Shown here one piece after another: positions 1 to 9,155 of a stretch of DNA of 64,000 nt; the first letter of the stretch is position 1, and each line of letters opens with the position of its first letter. The notes below the pieces were generated by a model, which ran no database searches, was not told where the DNA came from, and saw only the letters and a list, made by a program, of their open reading frames with translations. The DNA comes from Acinetobacter lwoffii (GTDB taxonomy: Bacteria > Pseudomonadota > Gammaproteobacteria > Pseudomonadales > Moraxellaceae): positions 124,001 through 188,000 of the forward strand of contig NZ_CP118964.1 of NCBI RefSeq assembly GCF_029024105.1, written 5' to 3'. The position numbers and the translations under genes were made by a program.

Positions 1-127
1 TAGATCTCTCGCATAAATCAAAAAATGATCTTCTTTTTGGTTAATATTCGAACTCCAGATTTCTTAGCATTCGCGCATAATCTGCGGATGAAATACATCA
101 ATTCAAACAAGCTTTCTGATCCTCAGT

Positions 128-400
128 TCAAGCGATAACATAGTTTTGAAATGCACCGTAATTCATTTTCATGACTTCACTAAGTAGCTCTTTAAATCCA
201 TGTTCCTCAGCAGCAAATTCTACCAGTGATTCATTGTTCAGATCAGTAACACATGCCATGGTTGTACACTTGAATGATTTTGGTCTTTAATGAAGTTCTT
301 TAACGGCTCAGTATGGATTGCCCAGGTATCGAAGTCTTTCATCTGTATCTGACGAACTTCAATGTCATTGATTTTGATGCTTCGATTCGTTTCTAAAAAA
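128..400 (-). pseudogene. Broken remnant, possibly a phage-type gene
   Basis: On the minus strand the first 400 bases contain two stretches that read as protein in different frames. One ends at a TGA at 128-130 and reads LVEFAAEEHGFKELL then MNYGAFQNYVIA. The other lies upstream at about 270-400 and reads INDIEVRQIQMKDFDTWAI. Together they look like one small protein with a frameshift, perhaps a phage tail-associated protein, but I cannot name the family. No start codon or ribosome binding site is recognisable. Bases 400-557 contain nothing I can identify. Confidence 0.35.
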
Positions 401-557
401 AATCATTCATAATGATGTCTCAAATTAGATTTTAATGACAAAAAAATACCCTGATGGTTATCCCATCAGAGCTAAATATAAAATTATTTATTTCTTAATT
501 TGAAATACTTTGATCAATCAGTTTCTCAATAATATTAGAGGCAAGGCAGAGTAAAAC

Positions 558-1597
558 TTGAAGTGCGACATAAACCACCTAATTAATTTAAAGGGTATGG
601 AGTATATAAAATTGTCATACCATCATCTTAACTTTGAAGATCGTACTGCATTAATGCTTGAGTCAAGAAAAGAAGGCTTTTCACCAAGAAAATTTGCCGA
701 ACTCATTAAAAGACATCCAAGTACGATCTATGGTGAGCTTAAAAGAAATAGTATCAATGACGTTTATCAAGCTCGATATGCTTCTGATAACACCTTCGCT
801 AGACGTAGACGTAGTCACAGAAAGCTCAAAATCGATTCAATCCTCTGGAGATTTATTGTTGAAGCGATCCGTTGTTTATGGTCTCCTCAGCAAATATCGA
901 AGCGTTTAAAGACAATTCCTGATTTGGATCAAACAATGAATGTAAGCCATACAACGATTTATTCAACGATACGAGCATTACCAAAGGGTGAGTTGAAAAA
1001 AGACTTATTATCCTGTCTGCATCATGAAAATAAAAAGCGAAAAGCTAACGGTGAACCTAAAAAAGATTCTATATTACAGGATATTAAAACTATTCATGAG
1101 CGCCCAGCCGAAGTTCAAGAAAGATACCGGGTCATTGGGAAGCCGATTTAATTAAAGGTAAAGACAATAAAAGTTCGATAGCAACACTTATTGAACGAAA
1201 TACACAGCTCTGTATCTTGGCAACATTATCTGATGCAAAGGCAGAATCAGTGCGCAAGGCTTTAACTAAAGCTCTGAAATATTTACCTGAGAACTGCGTG
1301 AAACGTTGACCTATGACCGTGGACGTGAGATGGTAAAATTTAGGCATAGATGTATATTTCTGTGACCCACATTCACCATGGCAAAAAGGCACATGCGAAA
1401 ATATGAATGGTTTAATTAGGCAATATTTACCTAAAGGGATTGATTTAAATCAGGCAGATCAGCATTATTTAAATCAAGTTGCCATGTCACTGAATACTCG
1501 TCCTAGAAAAGCGTTAGATTGGCTTACACTATTAGAGAAATTTTCTCAGCTTATTGATTATCATAAGGCTTTTGAAACTATCGCACCTCATGTTTGA
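558..1597 (+). pseudogene. IS30-family transposase, frameshifted
   Basis: The N-terminal part reads as an IS30-type helix-turn-helix (NFEDRTALMLESRKEG, then KRHPSTIYGELKRN). The frame is lost near 1127, where IPGHWEADLIKG, the first catalytic Asp region, continues in another frame. It breaks again near 1310-1330 around LTYDRG, the second Asp. The tail from 1403 carries CENMNG with the catalytic Glu and NTRPRKALDWLT, typical of the IS30 C-terminus. All three DDE blocks can be found but in different frames, so the gene is dead. I could not find a convincing pair of terminal inverted repeats. Confidence 0.8.
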
Positions 1598-1657
1598 ATT
1601 CGCCCGCCTAAGGTGCTTTGATTCAGTTCTATTGAAGCTTTAAGATAATTTTCAAGC

Positions 1658-1849
1658 TTAATCTATACAGGTATATTTTGTTGAATTACGTTTTTTTATT
1701 AAGATATTTAAGGGAAAATTCTTACGGAAAAAATGTTTTTTATCACTGAACCATATACAAGTAGCTAAATTATCGTGCAATTTTTCAACCATCATTGGAT
1801 GACTACCGTAAACTAGGTAAACAATATCACCAATATAGATATTATTCAT
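1658..1849 (-). CDS. Small YodC-like (DUF2158-like) protein
   Basis: This 63-residue protein begins NIYIGDIVYLVYGSHPMMVE and has a central CIWF motif followed by a basic tail. The order 'GD-V-L-GS-PMMV ... C-WF' is the pattern of the YodC/DUF2158 family, small proteins of unknown function often carried on plasmids and prophages. The usual double Gly before the Pro is GSHP here. It lies in a run of small minus-strand genes (1944-2042 and the interrupted gene at 2171-5547). The upstream AAAG before the ATG is a weak ribosome binding site. Confidence 0.55.
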   Translation of the reverse strand: MNNIYIGDIVYLVYGSHPMMVEKLHDNLATCIWFSDKKHFFRKNFPLNILIKKRNSTKYTCID

Positions 1850-1943
1850 CTTTAGTCAGCCAAGCATAAGATCAAAATTCTGAAACTTCTGATAAATAAA
1901 TTAATGCCATCAATTGAGAACTTTTTTTAAGCTGAGAAAGCAT

Positions 1944-2042
1944 TTATAAAGTCCAATTAAGTCCTTGTCCCATTTCATAAATAATGAGTATTAATGCAAT
2001 TACCATTAGTGAAATCACAATGGCTTCGACCTTAGTGAGCAT
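1944..2042 (-). CDS. 32-residue single-span membrane peptide
   Basis: This short gene encodes 32 residues: a MLTKVE head, a hydrophobic segment AIVISLMVIALILIIY, and a polar EMGQGLNWTL tail. A strong ribosome binding site (AAGGTGGAG) lies 8 bases before the ATG, which argues for real translation. The shape, one membrane span with a short charged N-terminus, resembles small accessory subunits or regulators of membrane proteins, but I recognise no specific family. It sits between two other small minus-strand genes. Confidence 0.5.
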   Translation of the reverse strand: MLTKVEAIVISLMVIALILIIYEMGQGLNWTL

Positions 2043-2853
2043 CTTAAATTCTCCACCTTTCATCTTTTATATAATAAACAAAGTGAACAATAAATAACAA
2101 TAAGGTTACAAAAAAATTACTGGATGTTACAAAAATAGGGCTGGTAAAGAAAAATCTCTCAGAGGAGGTGCTAATTCTTTTCAAACTTAACCTTATGTAC
2201 TGGGCGATGTCCTATATAAGACTCATGACCTACTGCGATCATATCAACACCACCTTCTTCTTCTAAACTTAATAAGAAAGTATGGACACCCTGCATGTCA
2301 TTTAACTCAATATTATTGCTGATCCATGAACCGTACCGGGTTTGTCGGAGACTTTTTTATTTAAGTTAGGCCACCTGACCTAACGGGTTAATCTTATCAT
2401 AGTACATTGCTTCAAACTCAAAAGGCGATACATAACCCAGTGCACTGTGTACACGCTTTTTATTGAACCAATCTACCCAGTTTAGTGTCGCAAGTTGTAC
2501 ATCTGCTAAACCTTGCCAATCTGCTTTTAAATATTCAATCACCTCTGTTTTGTATAAGCCATTCACCGTTTCAGCCAGAGCATTATCGTATGAATCACCA
2601 GTTGTACCGACTGATGCTCGTAAATTTGCAGCTTCTAAACGATTGGTATAGCGAATAGAAAGATATTGAACACCTCTATCGGAATGATGAATCACATTCT
2701 TTGGCATGCCTCGATCGTGCAATGCTTGCTCAAGTGCATCGAGTACCATATCTGTATTCATCCGTGTAGATACTTTCCATCCAACAATTGCTCGTGAGAA
2801 CACATCAATAATAAAGGCGGTATAGACCCAGCCTGAATGAGTTTGAATATAGG

Positions 2854-4687
2854 GGTGAGTAGACCAAGGGAGTCTCACCCTTAGCCCCTCGCAGAACCGG
2901 ACGTGAACCTCTCAGCTCATCCGGCTCCCATTATCCAACCGATGGTAAACATCCCATTTTCCAGTGCACAAAGGCATTTGGAAAATCACGCGCAAGTCGC
3001 CCTAAGGCATATCTAGCCCGTCTTTTATGACGGGCCAAGTTTTTATACTTACGCCTCATCCAGCGTATAAGATAAGCATTCATGTGTTGCCAGATCGTTG
3101 ACATTGCTGAACCATGGAATCGACCATAGTATTGCTGCCAGCCTTGAAGAATTGGATTAAATATTGCAGATAAATCACTTAATTCGCGATTACACATCAG
3201 ATGTAGATGCCATTTCCGAATAGTCTGTCGCATTGTTTTAAGTGCATCACGACTGACTGCAGGAGAGAAATTTACATAAACTCTTTTATACTTGTCCACA
3301 GCCTTACGGGGCCTAAACGTGTACCCGAGAAAAGTAAATTGAACATCTGGATATGCTTGGCGACGATTCACATCTTGGCAATAAACAATCTTTGTCTTAT
3401 CTGGATGCAATTCGAGTCCACATTCACGAAATCGTGCACCAATCTTTTGTAAAACAAGTTTGGCTTGAGATAAACTTCGGCAATGAATTACTCCATCATC
3501 CGCATAGCGGCAGAATCTTACACTCGCAAGATTCTTGGTAATCCACATGTCAAAAGCATAATGCATAAATAAATTAGCCAATAGAGGACTGATAACTCCA
3601 CCTTGCGGTGTGCCGTGATTCCTTTCTAAAACTTGACCATCTACATTTTGCATAGGTGCTTTTAACCAGCGTTCTACATAGAGAAGAATCCATGGAATTT
3701 CGCAGTGTTTCTTAAGTGCACGCATGAGTAGATTATGGTCAATGTTATCAAATAGACCTTTGATATCAAATTCCACAACCCAGTCATACTCCCAACTTCG
3801 TCGTCTCACCACAGCTATCGCATCATGGGCTGAACGCCCTGGACGATATCCATAAGAGTTTGGATGAAATAGAGGATCAATCTGTGGCTCCAATATAAGC
3901 TTGACAGCTGTTTGTGCTACTCGATCCGCTACTGTTGGAATGCCTAACATACGTACCCCACCTGATTTCTTTGGAATCGGAACGCCTTTGACTGGCGGTG
4001 GAAAATAACTGCCTGAACAAAGTCGATTCCATAGTTTATACAGGTTGCCTTTTAAGTGGTGTTCGAATTGCTCAATAGATTCATGATCGATGCCTGCAGC
4101 ACCGCCATTCTCTTTGACTTTCTTGAATGCCTCCCAAATTAACGCTTTAGGAATGTTAAATGGTTTGGTCATAAAGCCTTGTTCCTCCTGCTTGTGCAGT
4201 TGACAAGACCGCAGACCTGGATAATGCAGCCCCTTCGCTCCATTACCATTACAGTAACTTCAACACTACTACGAGCTGCTCCGCCCCTTGGTGACGCATT
4301 GCTATTATCGGCCTTGCCTTTTGAGCTTGTACCTTTCGCTTGACATCGCCACCGAAGGTTCCCGCAGTTCAACGTAAAAGCCTGAATTAGGATCGCGCTG
4401 CCTCTACGCCGGACACCGAATGGCCCGTAAGCAGGTAACGGCCAAACTGATCGCGGGGCAACATCCATCCCCGGTTTTGATGTCATTTGAGTACTTTCGA
4501 CACTTGAACGGCAGTTCACTGGTGTTCGCCTTCCTAATTCTTACCTGACGCCTTTACAACGCCTTTTCCACAACGCTCACGACCGGGACTTTTGATCCAA
4601 GCCGCTTATGGTGGTTTGCTACCTGCTCCTGCAAGCCGATAGCGAGGGGCCATACCCTCATCTCTTACGCCGCTTGCTGCGGCACAC
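2854..4687 (-). mobile_element. Group II intron inside IS3 orfB
   Basis: The 5' end reads GTGTG on the minus strand, matching the GUGYG consensus. The 3' end contains a domain V-like hairpin (GAGCCGGATGAGCTGAGAGG, then TTCACGTCCGGTTC) followed by a domain VI stem and CTACTCAC. The reading frame of the host transposase favours a 3' boundary at 2854, one base beyond the usual AY end at 2855, so that end is uncertain by one base. About 500 bases between the 5' end and the maturase gene would form domains I-III. Confidence 0.85.
2931..4172 (-). CDS. ltrA: Group II intron reverse transcriptase/maturase
   Basis: This 413-residue protein starts at an ATG preceded by GGAGG. It has the reverse transcriptase blocks IPKKSGGVRMLGIPTVADRV, YRPGRSAHDA, the GTPQGGVISPLLANL block and the catalytic YADD motif (FCRYADDGVIHC). 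A maturase X domain follows (GWQQYYGRFHGSA). It ends soon after that (GCLPSVG), with no HNH endonuclease, so mobility probably uses replication forks or single-stranded targets. It acts with the intron RNA as a ribonucleoprotein for splicing and retrohoming. No frameshift is visible. Confidence 0.93.
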   Translation of the reverse strand: MTKPFNIPKALIWEAFKKVKENGGAAGIDHESIEQFEHHLKGNLYKLWNRLCSGSYFPPPVKGVPIPKKSGGVRMLGIPTVADRVAQTAVKLILEPQIDPLFHPNSYGYRPGRSAHDAIAVVRRRSWEYDWVVEFDIKGLFDNIDHNLLMRALKKHCEIPWILLYVERWLKAPMQNVDGQVLERNHGTPQGGVISPLLANLFMHYAFDMWITKNLASVRFCRYADDGVIHCRSLSQAKLVLQKIGARFRECGLELHPDKTKIVYCQDVNRRQAYPDVQFTFLGYTFRPRKAVDKYKRVYVNFSPAVSRDALKTMRQTIRKWHLHLMCNRELSDLSAIFNPILQGWQQYYGRFHGSAMSTIWQHMNAYLIRWMRRKYKNLARHKRRARYALGRLARDFPNAFVHWKMGCLPSVG

Positions 4688-5101
4688 TAAAGTCAGCAAC
4701 CCACAAGTGATTAGGCTGATCAGCTCTAAAATTCCGTTTCACTAAATCATCTGCTCGTTTTTGGTCATCTCGGCTACGGGTGGTTTGTTTGTTCTTACCT
4801 CGCCAAACACCTTGTATACCTAGCTTTTTCATTAATCGAGCAACAGTACAGCGTGCAATAATATAGCCTTCACGTTTCAGTTTTTGCCAGACTTTACGTA
4901 CACCATATCGACCTGAACTTTCCTTCCAAATTCGTTTAATCTCCTCAGCATGATGCAAGTCATGTAAATCTCGCTTTGCTCGATGTTCTGGATTTTCGCA
5001 GAGATCTAGAGTCCGGTAATAGGTTGAAGCTGCGATCGGTAAAATCCTACAAATCGCATCAACACCATATCGATCTTTATTGTTATGGATGAAATCCACC
5101 A

Positions 5102-5419
5102 TTATTTGTGTGGGCGGTCGAGCTCCGCCTGGGCGAAAAAAGCGGCTGCTTTACGTAGAATTTCATTGGCACGCTTTAATTCTTTAATTTCACGTTCCAT
5201 TTGCTTCATTTTTTCTTGATCAGATATCTGTTGTACTTTAATAGGATTTTGCTGATCTAAATGCTTTTGATGCCAGGCACGAAGTGTTTCAGGAGTACAA
5301 CCAATCTTAGGCGCAATTGCTGTGATTGCAGCCCAAGTAGAAGGATAATCTTTTTCAGATTCAATCAATAATTGAACCGCTCTTTCTCTGATTTCAGGGG
5401 TATATTTTAATTTTGTCAT
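5102..5419 (-). CDS. IS3-family OrfA (transposase N-terminal protein)
   Basis: This 105-residue protein has a helix-turn-helix (YTPEIRERAVQLLIES ... GCTPETLRAWHQKH) followed by a leucine-zipper-like helix (QEKMKQMEREIKELKRANEI), the standard OrfA layout of IS3 elements. OrfA binds the terminal repeats, and the OrfAB fusion made by frameshifting is the active transposase. Its last codon meets the start of orfB at 5102. With orfB interrupted by the intron, transposition would depend on splicing. Confidence 0.9.
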   Translation of the reverse strand: MTKLKYTPEIRERAVQLLIESEKDYPSTWAAITAIAPKIGCTPETLRAWHQKHLDQQNPIKVQQISDQEKMKQMEREIKELKRANEILRKAAAFFAQAELDRPHK

Positions 5420-5793
5420 CGGGATAGTCTCTCAGAATATTGACTCTCCGACAAACCCGGTACGGTTCACCATTTCATCGTACCTGGTTCCATATTGTTT
5501 ATTTCTTCTTGGATTTTATTGTAGGGGGGATTACCGCAGTTGACCATTTGCTATGCTCTTTTTATAATTTGCCATTAAATTATCTTCGCTATAAAAGATT
5601 TTTAAGAAAATCGGTCTGTATTTGGCCAATTAACGCTACAAAAAAAACTCATCCGATAAGTATTCTTACCTAAACCCAAGGTTCTATAACTTGGATCCTG
5701 AATATCTTACATACGCAGACATAGCTCATACATCGGAATTTAAACTTAGCCTCTACACTGAAATTAAGTTTTAGAAACATAGAGGAAATTCAG

Positions 5794-5967
5794 ATGGAAA
5801 AGTATTCAAAGATTCTAATCCTGAGCTTATTTGGATTTACTGGAACAGTAGCTATTGCAGATGAATCCATTCCAATAGAAGCAACTGCCGCCGCCGAAGC
5901 ACAACAGGTTGCTTTAGATTATGGAAATGAGAAAGACAAAAAATCTGAATCATCTGAAAGCCCTTAA
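5794..5967 (+). CDS. Small secreted protein, 57 residues
   Basis: A short gene with a good ribosome binding site (AGAGGAAATTCAG before the ATG). The product has a classical signal peptide (MEKYSKILILSLFGFTGTVA, cleavage after AIA) and a short acidic, Ala-rich mature part ending KKSESSESP. The family is unknown. A TTAAGAAATTGACTGGCATTTTCTT stretch follows the stop with a weak stem but no clear terminator. Bases 5548-5793 upstream contain no other gene. Confidence 0.5.
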   Translation: MEKYSKILILSLFGFTGTVAIADESIPIEATAAAEAQQVALDYGNEKDKKSESSESP

Positions 5968-6054
5968 TTAAAGGAATGCCGGTCAGTTAAGAAATTGACT
6001 GGCATTTTCTTGGGTATTTCTGTGGTGTCCCTTTCATAACTCGTGGGCAACTCC

Positions 6055-6496
6055 TCACTCCCTCTCAGGCAAAACATATCTCTTAGATTTTTCCAGTAAA
6101 CTTTCTAAATGTTTAGGTAAATTACCTGCGGAGTCTAAAGAGTCGAATCTTAATATATTCAGAATGCCAATAGATGCAATATGAAAGCTGGTTCTCAAAG
6201 GACTGACTTTTGCACGTTGAGCCATATGTTTCATTGTCTTCTTAGAATATTATAGGCAATACCCCCCATAATTCTTGATAAACTAAATCAGGTTGCTTGC
6301 TCCTCAAATGCTTGCCCTCCTGTAAATCACTTTTGATTTCTCGGTAACACATTTTTATTTCCCAGCGCTGAGCATAAAGCTTCGCCAAGCCTATCAGTGG
6401 ATATGTCTTTGGGTCCATTAATAAAGTGATATAACGTCTAATTTTCCCTGCCTGCTTAACCTCAATCAAACGCGCTTCCCAATACCCTGTTGCCAT
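6055..6496 (-). pseudogene. IS4-family transposase C-terminal remnant
   Basis: The fragment reads YWEARLIEVKQAGKIRRYIT, then LAKLYAQRWEIKMCYREIKS, the Y-(2)-R-(3)-E-(6)-K signature region of IS4 transposases. The frame breaks near 6241 in what should be GVLLAYNILRR. It resumes as MKHMAQRAKVSPLRTSFHIA and ends ERE with a TGA at 6055. The 5' half is missing beyond about 6500. The 300 bases from 6500 to 6800 hold no recognisable feature. Confidence 0.75.
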
Positions 6497-6800
6497 TAGA
6501 GGCCAAAAGCCGCTGTAAACTGGATCCTGAACTAAAAATCTATAATCAGGAAATCAATAAAGAAGAATAGAAATTAAGTATGGATTGGCAGTCTAAAAAC
6601 TTTCAAAATGCTTTCAGAACGTTATCGCAATAGAGCTAAAAGCCCCCCTTTTGAGATTCAATCTAGTTGCTGGAATTTATAATTTGCAACTGAGTAAGAA
6701 TGATTTATGAAGGCGGTCTAATGCTAATCTAAGAAAATAAAAAAAATCCTAAAACCATTTAACTTCTTAGGATTTGAATGGGCAGGATATAAATATAAGC

Positions 6801-7490
6801 TTATGCTTGAATATCTAAGGTCATTTCAATTTTGTCCTGTGACCAGATTTCGATGTCATATTCAATCACTAGATCATCTGATTTTGAAATACGTTCAATA
6901 TAAGTGGCGGTTTGACTTAAAGGAATACCTAAGTGCTGGCTCTCAAAATGAGACACACCGGTATTTTTAATTTTTAACTGACTACTCGTGTAATTATAAT
7001 GAAAGTGATTTTTAATGACATCTTGTACCGAAGTAATCACATCATAATTCAGCACATTTGGAAACAGCGCAACAGGTAAATAATTATATTCTAGAAGTAC
7101 AGGTACATCATCAGCATAACGTAAACGAATAATTTCAATAAAGCCCAATTTACGATTTTCTTCACTAAAAAGATTACTGTGATCCAATCGCTCCAACTGT
7201 CTGGTCGAGATTAGTTCAGTTCTGACATTAAAACCCTGTGCCTTCATATAAGAACGAAAATTTTCAATTGAGTTTGGAGAATATTGAATTTTTTTATTAC
7301 TCACGAACCAGCCGAGATTTTGCCGTTTGAAAATTTTATCTTCGGCACGAAGCTGTTCATAGGCCTTACGCACTGTTTCCCTTGAACAGTCAAACTTTAA
7401 TGCCAAGTACCGTTCGGATGGAATCATTTGATTAGAACTATAATTTTTCAATTCAGCCTCAATCAAATCTCTGATTTCCATATACTTCAT
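6801..7490 (-). CDS. GntR-family transcriptional regulator (HutC subfamily)
   Basis: This 229-residue regulator has an N-terminal winged helix (IRDLIEAEL ... MIPSERYLALKFDCSRETVR ... LRAEDKIFKRQNLGWFV, residues about 5-75) and a C-terminal UTRA ligand-binding domain (about 85-225). That is the layout and length of the HutC/GntR group, which bind DNA as dimers and respond to small metabolites. The nearest target is unclear: both neighbours are transposase remnants, so the original operon has probably been lost or lies elsewhere. The start MKYMEIRD fits the family; an internal Met at residue 4 is possible. Confidence 0.85.
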   Translation of the reverse strand: MKYMEIRDLIEAELKNYSSNQMIPSERYLALKFDCSRETVRKAYEQLRAEDKIFKRQNLGWFVSNKKIQYSPNSIENFRSYMKAQGFNVRTELISTRQLERLDHSNLFSEENRKLGFIEIIRLRYADDVPVLLEYNYLPVALFPNVLNYDVITSVQDVIKNHFHYNYTSSQLKIKNTGVSHFESQHLGIPLSQTATYIERISKSDDLVIEYDIEIWSQDKIEMTLDIQA

Positions 7491-8326
7491 TCAGTGAATC
7501 CAGTGAGTGCTCATAAATGATAAAGATAGTACTAAATTAAAGAACAGAGGAAAATTAAAAACAAGGTACGATCAGTAAAAAGATGCATTCCCTTGTTTTA
7601 ATGAGAATGTTTAGCAGCATGATTAATACGTGATTCTGAGAGAATATCGTTGTCCATTCATAATGTTATCATTTATGCAAAAAGAATAGACTAAATTTGT
7701 CTAGTAGAGTGGTGACGGTTCAATCTAACTAAAAGGCATCTACCAAATGGCGGCTATTCGTAATAGTCGACTGAGAAAATCACGTACCTTGATTCTAAGC
7801 AGTTATTGCCCACCTCCATACTAGCACGTTTCCTGGCACAGTCCCTATCTGTACACTTGAATGCCTTTGACTATCTAAAGGTAATCTTTAAGAAAATGGG
7901 ATTTATAGGGCAATATACTAAGATCTCTAGATCTGTTGAATTCGGCAAGCTCACTGAGTGTGGTTCCGTAACGTGACACTAGGTAACGTCTTGGGCTGCT
8001 GTCTGTAGGCAAAAATTAAAGCTGTGGTTTAAGGCTGGCATATTTTAAGATTTATTTTAATTTACCACTGATGTCTGGATTTTTAGCTAATTATACCATA
8101 TCCAAAAAACATATATTTACTAATAATTGCTTAGGCTATTTATTATAAAAAACAACCATATATCATTGATATATGAACATTTATTTCTATTTTTTCTATA
8201 GACATAAATTAATTAATTTTTTAGGCCCCCATACACTATCTAAGCTGAGTCAATTAAAACCTGGTATAAGTCAATGTCACATTGACTTATAGAAATAATA
8301 TTTAAAAACCTTTTTTTATTTTGAAT
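7491..8326. other. Non-coding stretch upstream of the GntR gene
   Basis: About 840 bases without a supportable gene. The first 200 bases should contain the GntR promoter. The middle (7700-8000) has short open pieces with no family resemblance, and the last 250 bases are very AT-rich. I see no inverted repeats long enough to call. Confidence 0.4.
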
Positions 8327-9110
8327 TAGTGTGTCATCAATTAGCTTGAGAAAATCCTACCGGTCCTCATAATTTCTTCATGAATAAACGCTATGCATTA
8401 ATAGATGATTGGTGGGAACAGGTTAAAGATCTGTTACCTGGACGAATGGGTACTGTTGGAGTAACGGCCAAAGATAACCGACTATTTGTTGAAGCGCTAT
8501 CGTTCAGGTATCCCGTGGCGAGACTTACCCGAACGCTTCGGTGATTTTAGAGTAGTGTATACTCGTTTTAGTCTTTGGGCTAAAACAGGTGTGTGGCAGA
8601 GAGTCTTTGAAGTGCTGTCACATGACCGTGACAATGAATATGTGATGTTAGACTGCACCCCATTGTACGTGCTTACCAACACAGCGCTGGGGGGAAATCA
8701 GGCGAATAGGCGCAGTAAAGGGGGCTTAAGCACCAAAATTCATGCCCGTACTGATGCTTTAGGCAACCCGACAGGATTTTATCTCACGGATGGGCAGGTT
8801 CATGACTTAAACGGTTCAGATGTGTTGCTGGACTTATCGTTGAGCCAGACCTGGCTTATGGATAAAGCCTACAACTCCAGGGATCGGGTCATTGATCTAA
8901 TTTTAGAGGCGAAGGGTCAAGTTGTGATGCCAGCGAAAAGTAATTCTATTGATCAGCGTGATTATGATTGACATATCTACAAGGCAAGACATCTGATCGA
9001 GAAATTTTTTGCCAAGCTCAAACAATATCGTGCTATTGCCACACGCTATGATAAATTGGCTCAAAACTTCTTATCAGCGATCTATCTGGCTTAATTGATG
9101 ACACGCCCTA
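8327..9110 (+). mobile_element. Dead IS5-family (IS427-like) element
   Basis: Terminal inverted repeats are visible: GTGTCATCAATTA near the left end and TAATTGATGACAC near the right end, inside a flanking TAG/CTA. The size, about 784 bp, is short for a complete copy. The single transposase gene inside is damaged in at least two places, so the element can only move if a related transposase acts on it. Confidence 0.75.
8380..9094 (+). pseudogene. IS5-family transposase with deletion and nonsense mutation
   Basis: The gene starts MNKRYALIDDWWEQVKDLLP. Near 8484 the sequence jumps from VEA straight into RYRSGIPWRDLPERFGDF in another frame, a short deletion where related transposases read VEAVLWRYRSG. 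The DDE core follows (MLDCTPLYVL in place of the usual DSTIVRAH-type block, KGGLSTKIHA). At 8969 an in-frame TGA interrupts DYD-stop-HIYKARHLIEKFF, which then continues to the normal C-terminus AIATRYDKL. The family assignment is firm, and the gene is non-functional. Confidence 0.85.
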
Positions 9111-9126
9111 GTTTGAGATTGTCAAA

Positions 9127-9155
9127 AAAAAGTGTAGCAAATTGCTACACTTTTT
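9127..9155 (-). terminator. Hairpin terminator at the 3' end of parB
   Basis: A stem of AAAAAGTGTAGCAA and TTGCTACACTTTTT with a one-base loop overlaps the parB stop codon (TAG at 9145). On the minus strand it ends in a U-run and should stop the parAB transcript. Nearly the same hairpin lies after repB at 12854-12882. Confidence 0.75.

Larger units (their letters stand above)
2366..5102 (-). pseudogene. IS3-family OrfB transposase split by the group II intron
   Basis: The first exon (about 4688-5102) encodes an HTH_21-type region and reaches the first catalytic Asp in NHLWVADF. The second exon (2366 to about 2853) resumes at YIQTHSGWVYTAFIIDVFSR, then IHHSDRGVQY (second Asp) and DNALAETVNGLYKTEV (Glu). 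Joining GACTTTA to CCTATATTC gives ADF-T-YIQ, the expected order at this point. The whole DDE domain is therefore present but separated by about 1.8 kb. Whether it works depends on intron splicing, so I call it interrupted rather than dead. Confidence 0.85.
2327..5469 (-). mobile_element. IS3-family element carrying a group II intron
   Basis: Perfect terminal inverted repeats bound this 3143-bp element: TGAACCGTACCGGGTTTGTC and further bases at the left, and the reverse complement at the right. It is flanked by a 3-bp target duplication, CCA (2324-2326 and 5470-5472). Subtracting the intron leaves about 1.3 kb, the normal size for an IS3 element. The TGAACC termini and the ORFA/ORFB layout suggest the IS51-like part of the family. 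The transposase is on the minus strand: orfA at 5102-5419, and orfB in two exons at 4688-5102 and 2366-2853. Confidence 0.9.
2171..5547 (-). pseudogene. Small hypothetical gene split by an IS3 element
   Basis: Removing the IS3 element (2327-5469) and one copy of the 3-bp duplication CCA restores a continuous 77-codon frame. It starts at an ATG at 5547 (MVNCGNPPYNKIQEEI), crosses the junction as MKWISNNIELND, and ends in GHRPVHKVKFEKN with a TAG at 2171. The 5' part is 5473-5547 and the 3' part 2171-2326. An AAAGAG ribosome binding site lies 8 bases before the ATG. I do not recognise the family. The exact restoration of the frame shows the insertion is recent and the gene was intact before it. 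Confidence 0.75.

Noticed and set aside
4169..4519. 116-codon ORF upstream of the intron maturase
   Set aside because: It lies in the structured RNA part (domains I-III) of the group II intron; composition is not protein-like.
5440..5673. ORF of 77 codons at the IS3 right end
   Set aside because: It starts inside the IS terminal repeat and overlaps the 5' part of the interrupted small gene on the other strand.
7491..8326. Additional pdif or toxin-antitoxin module near the GntR gene
   Set aside because: ATAATGTTATCATTTATG at about 7660 resembles a XerD half but no XerC half lies at the right distance.
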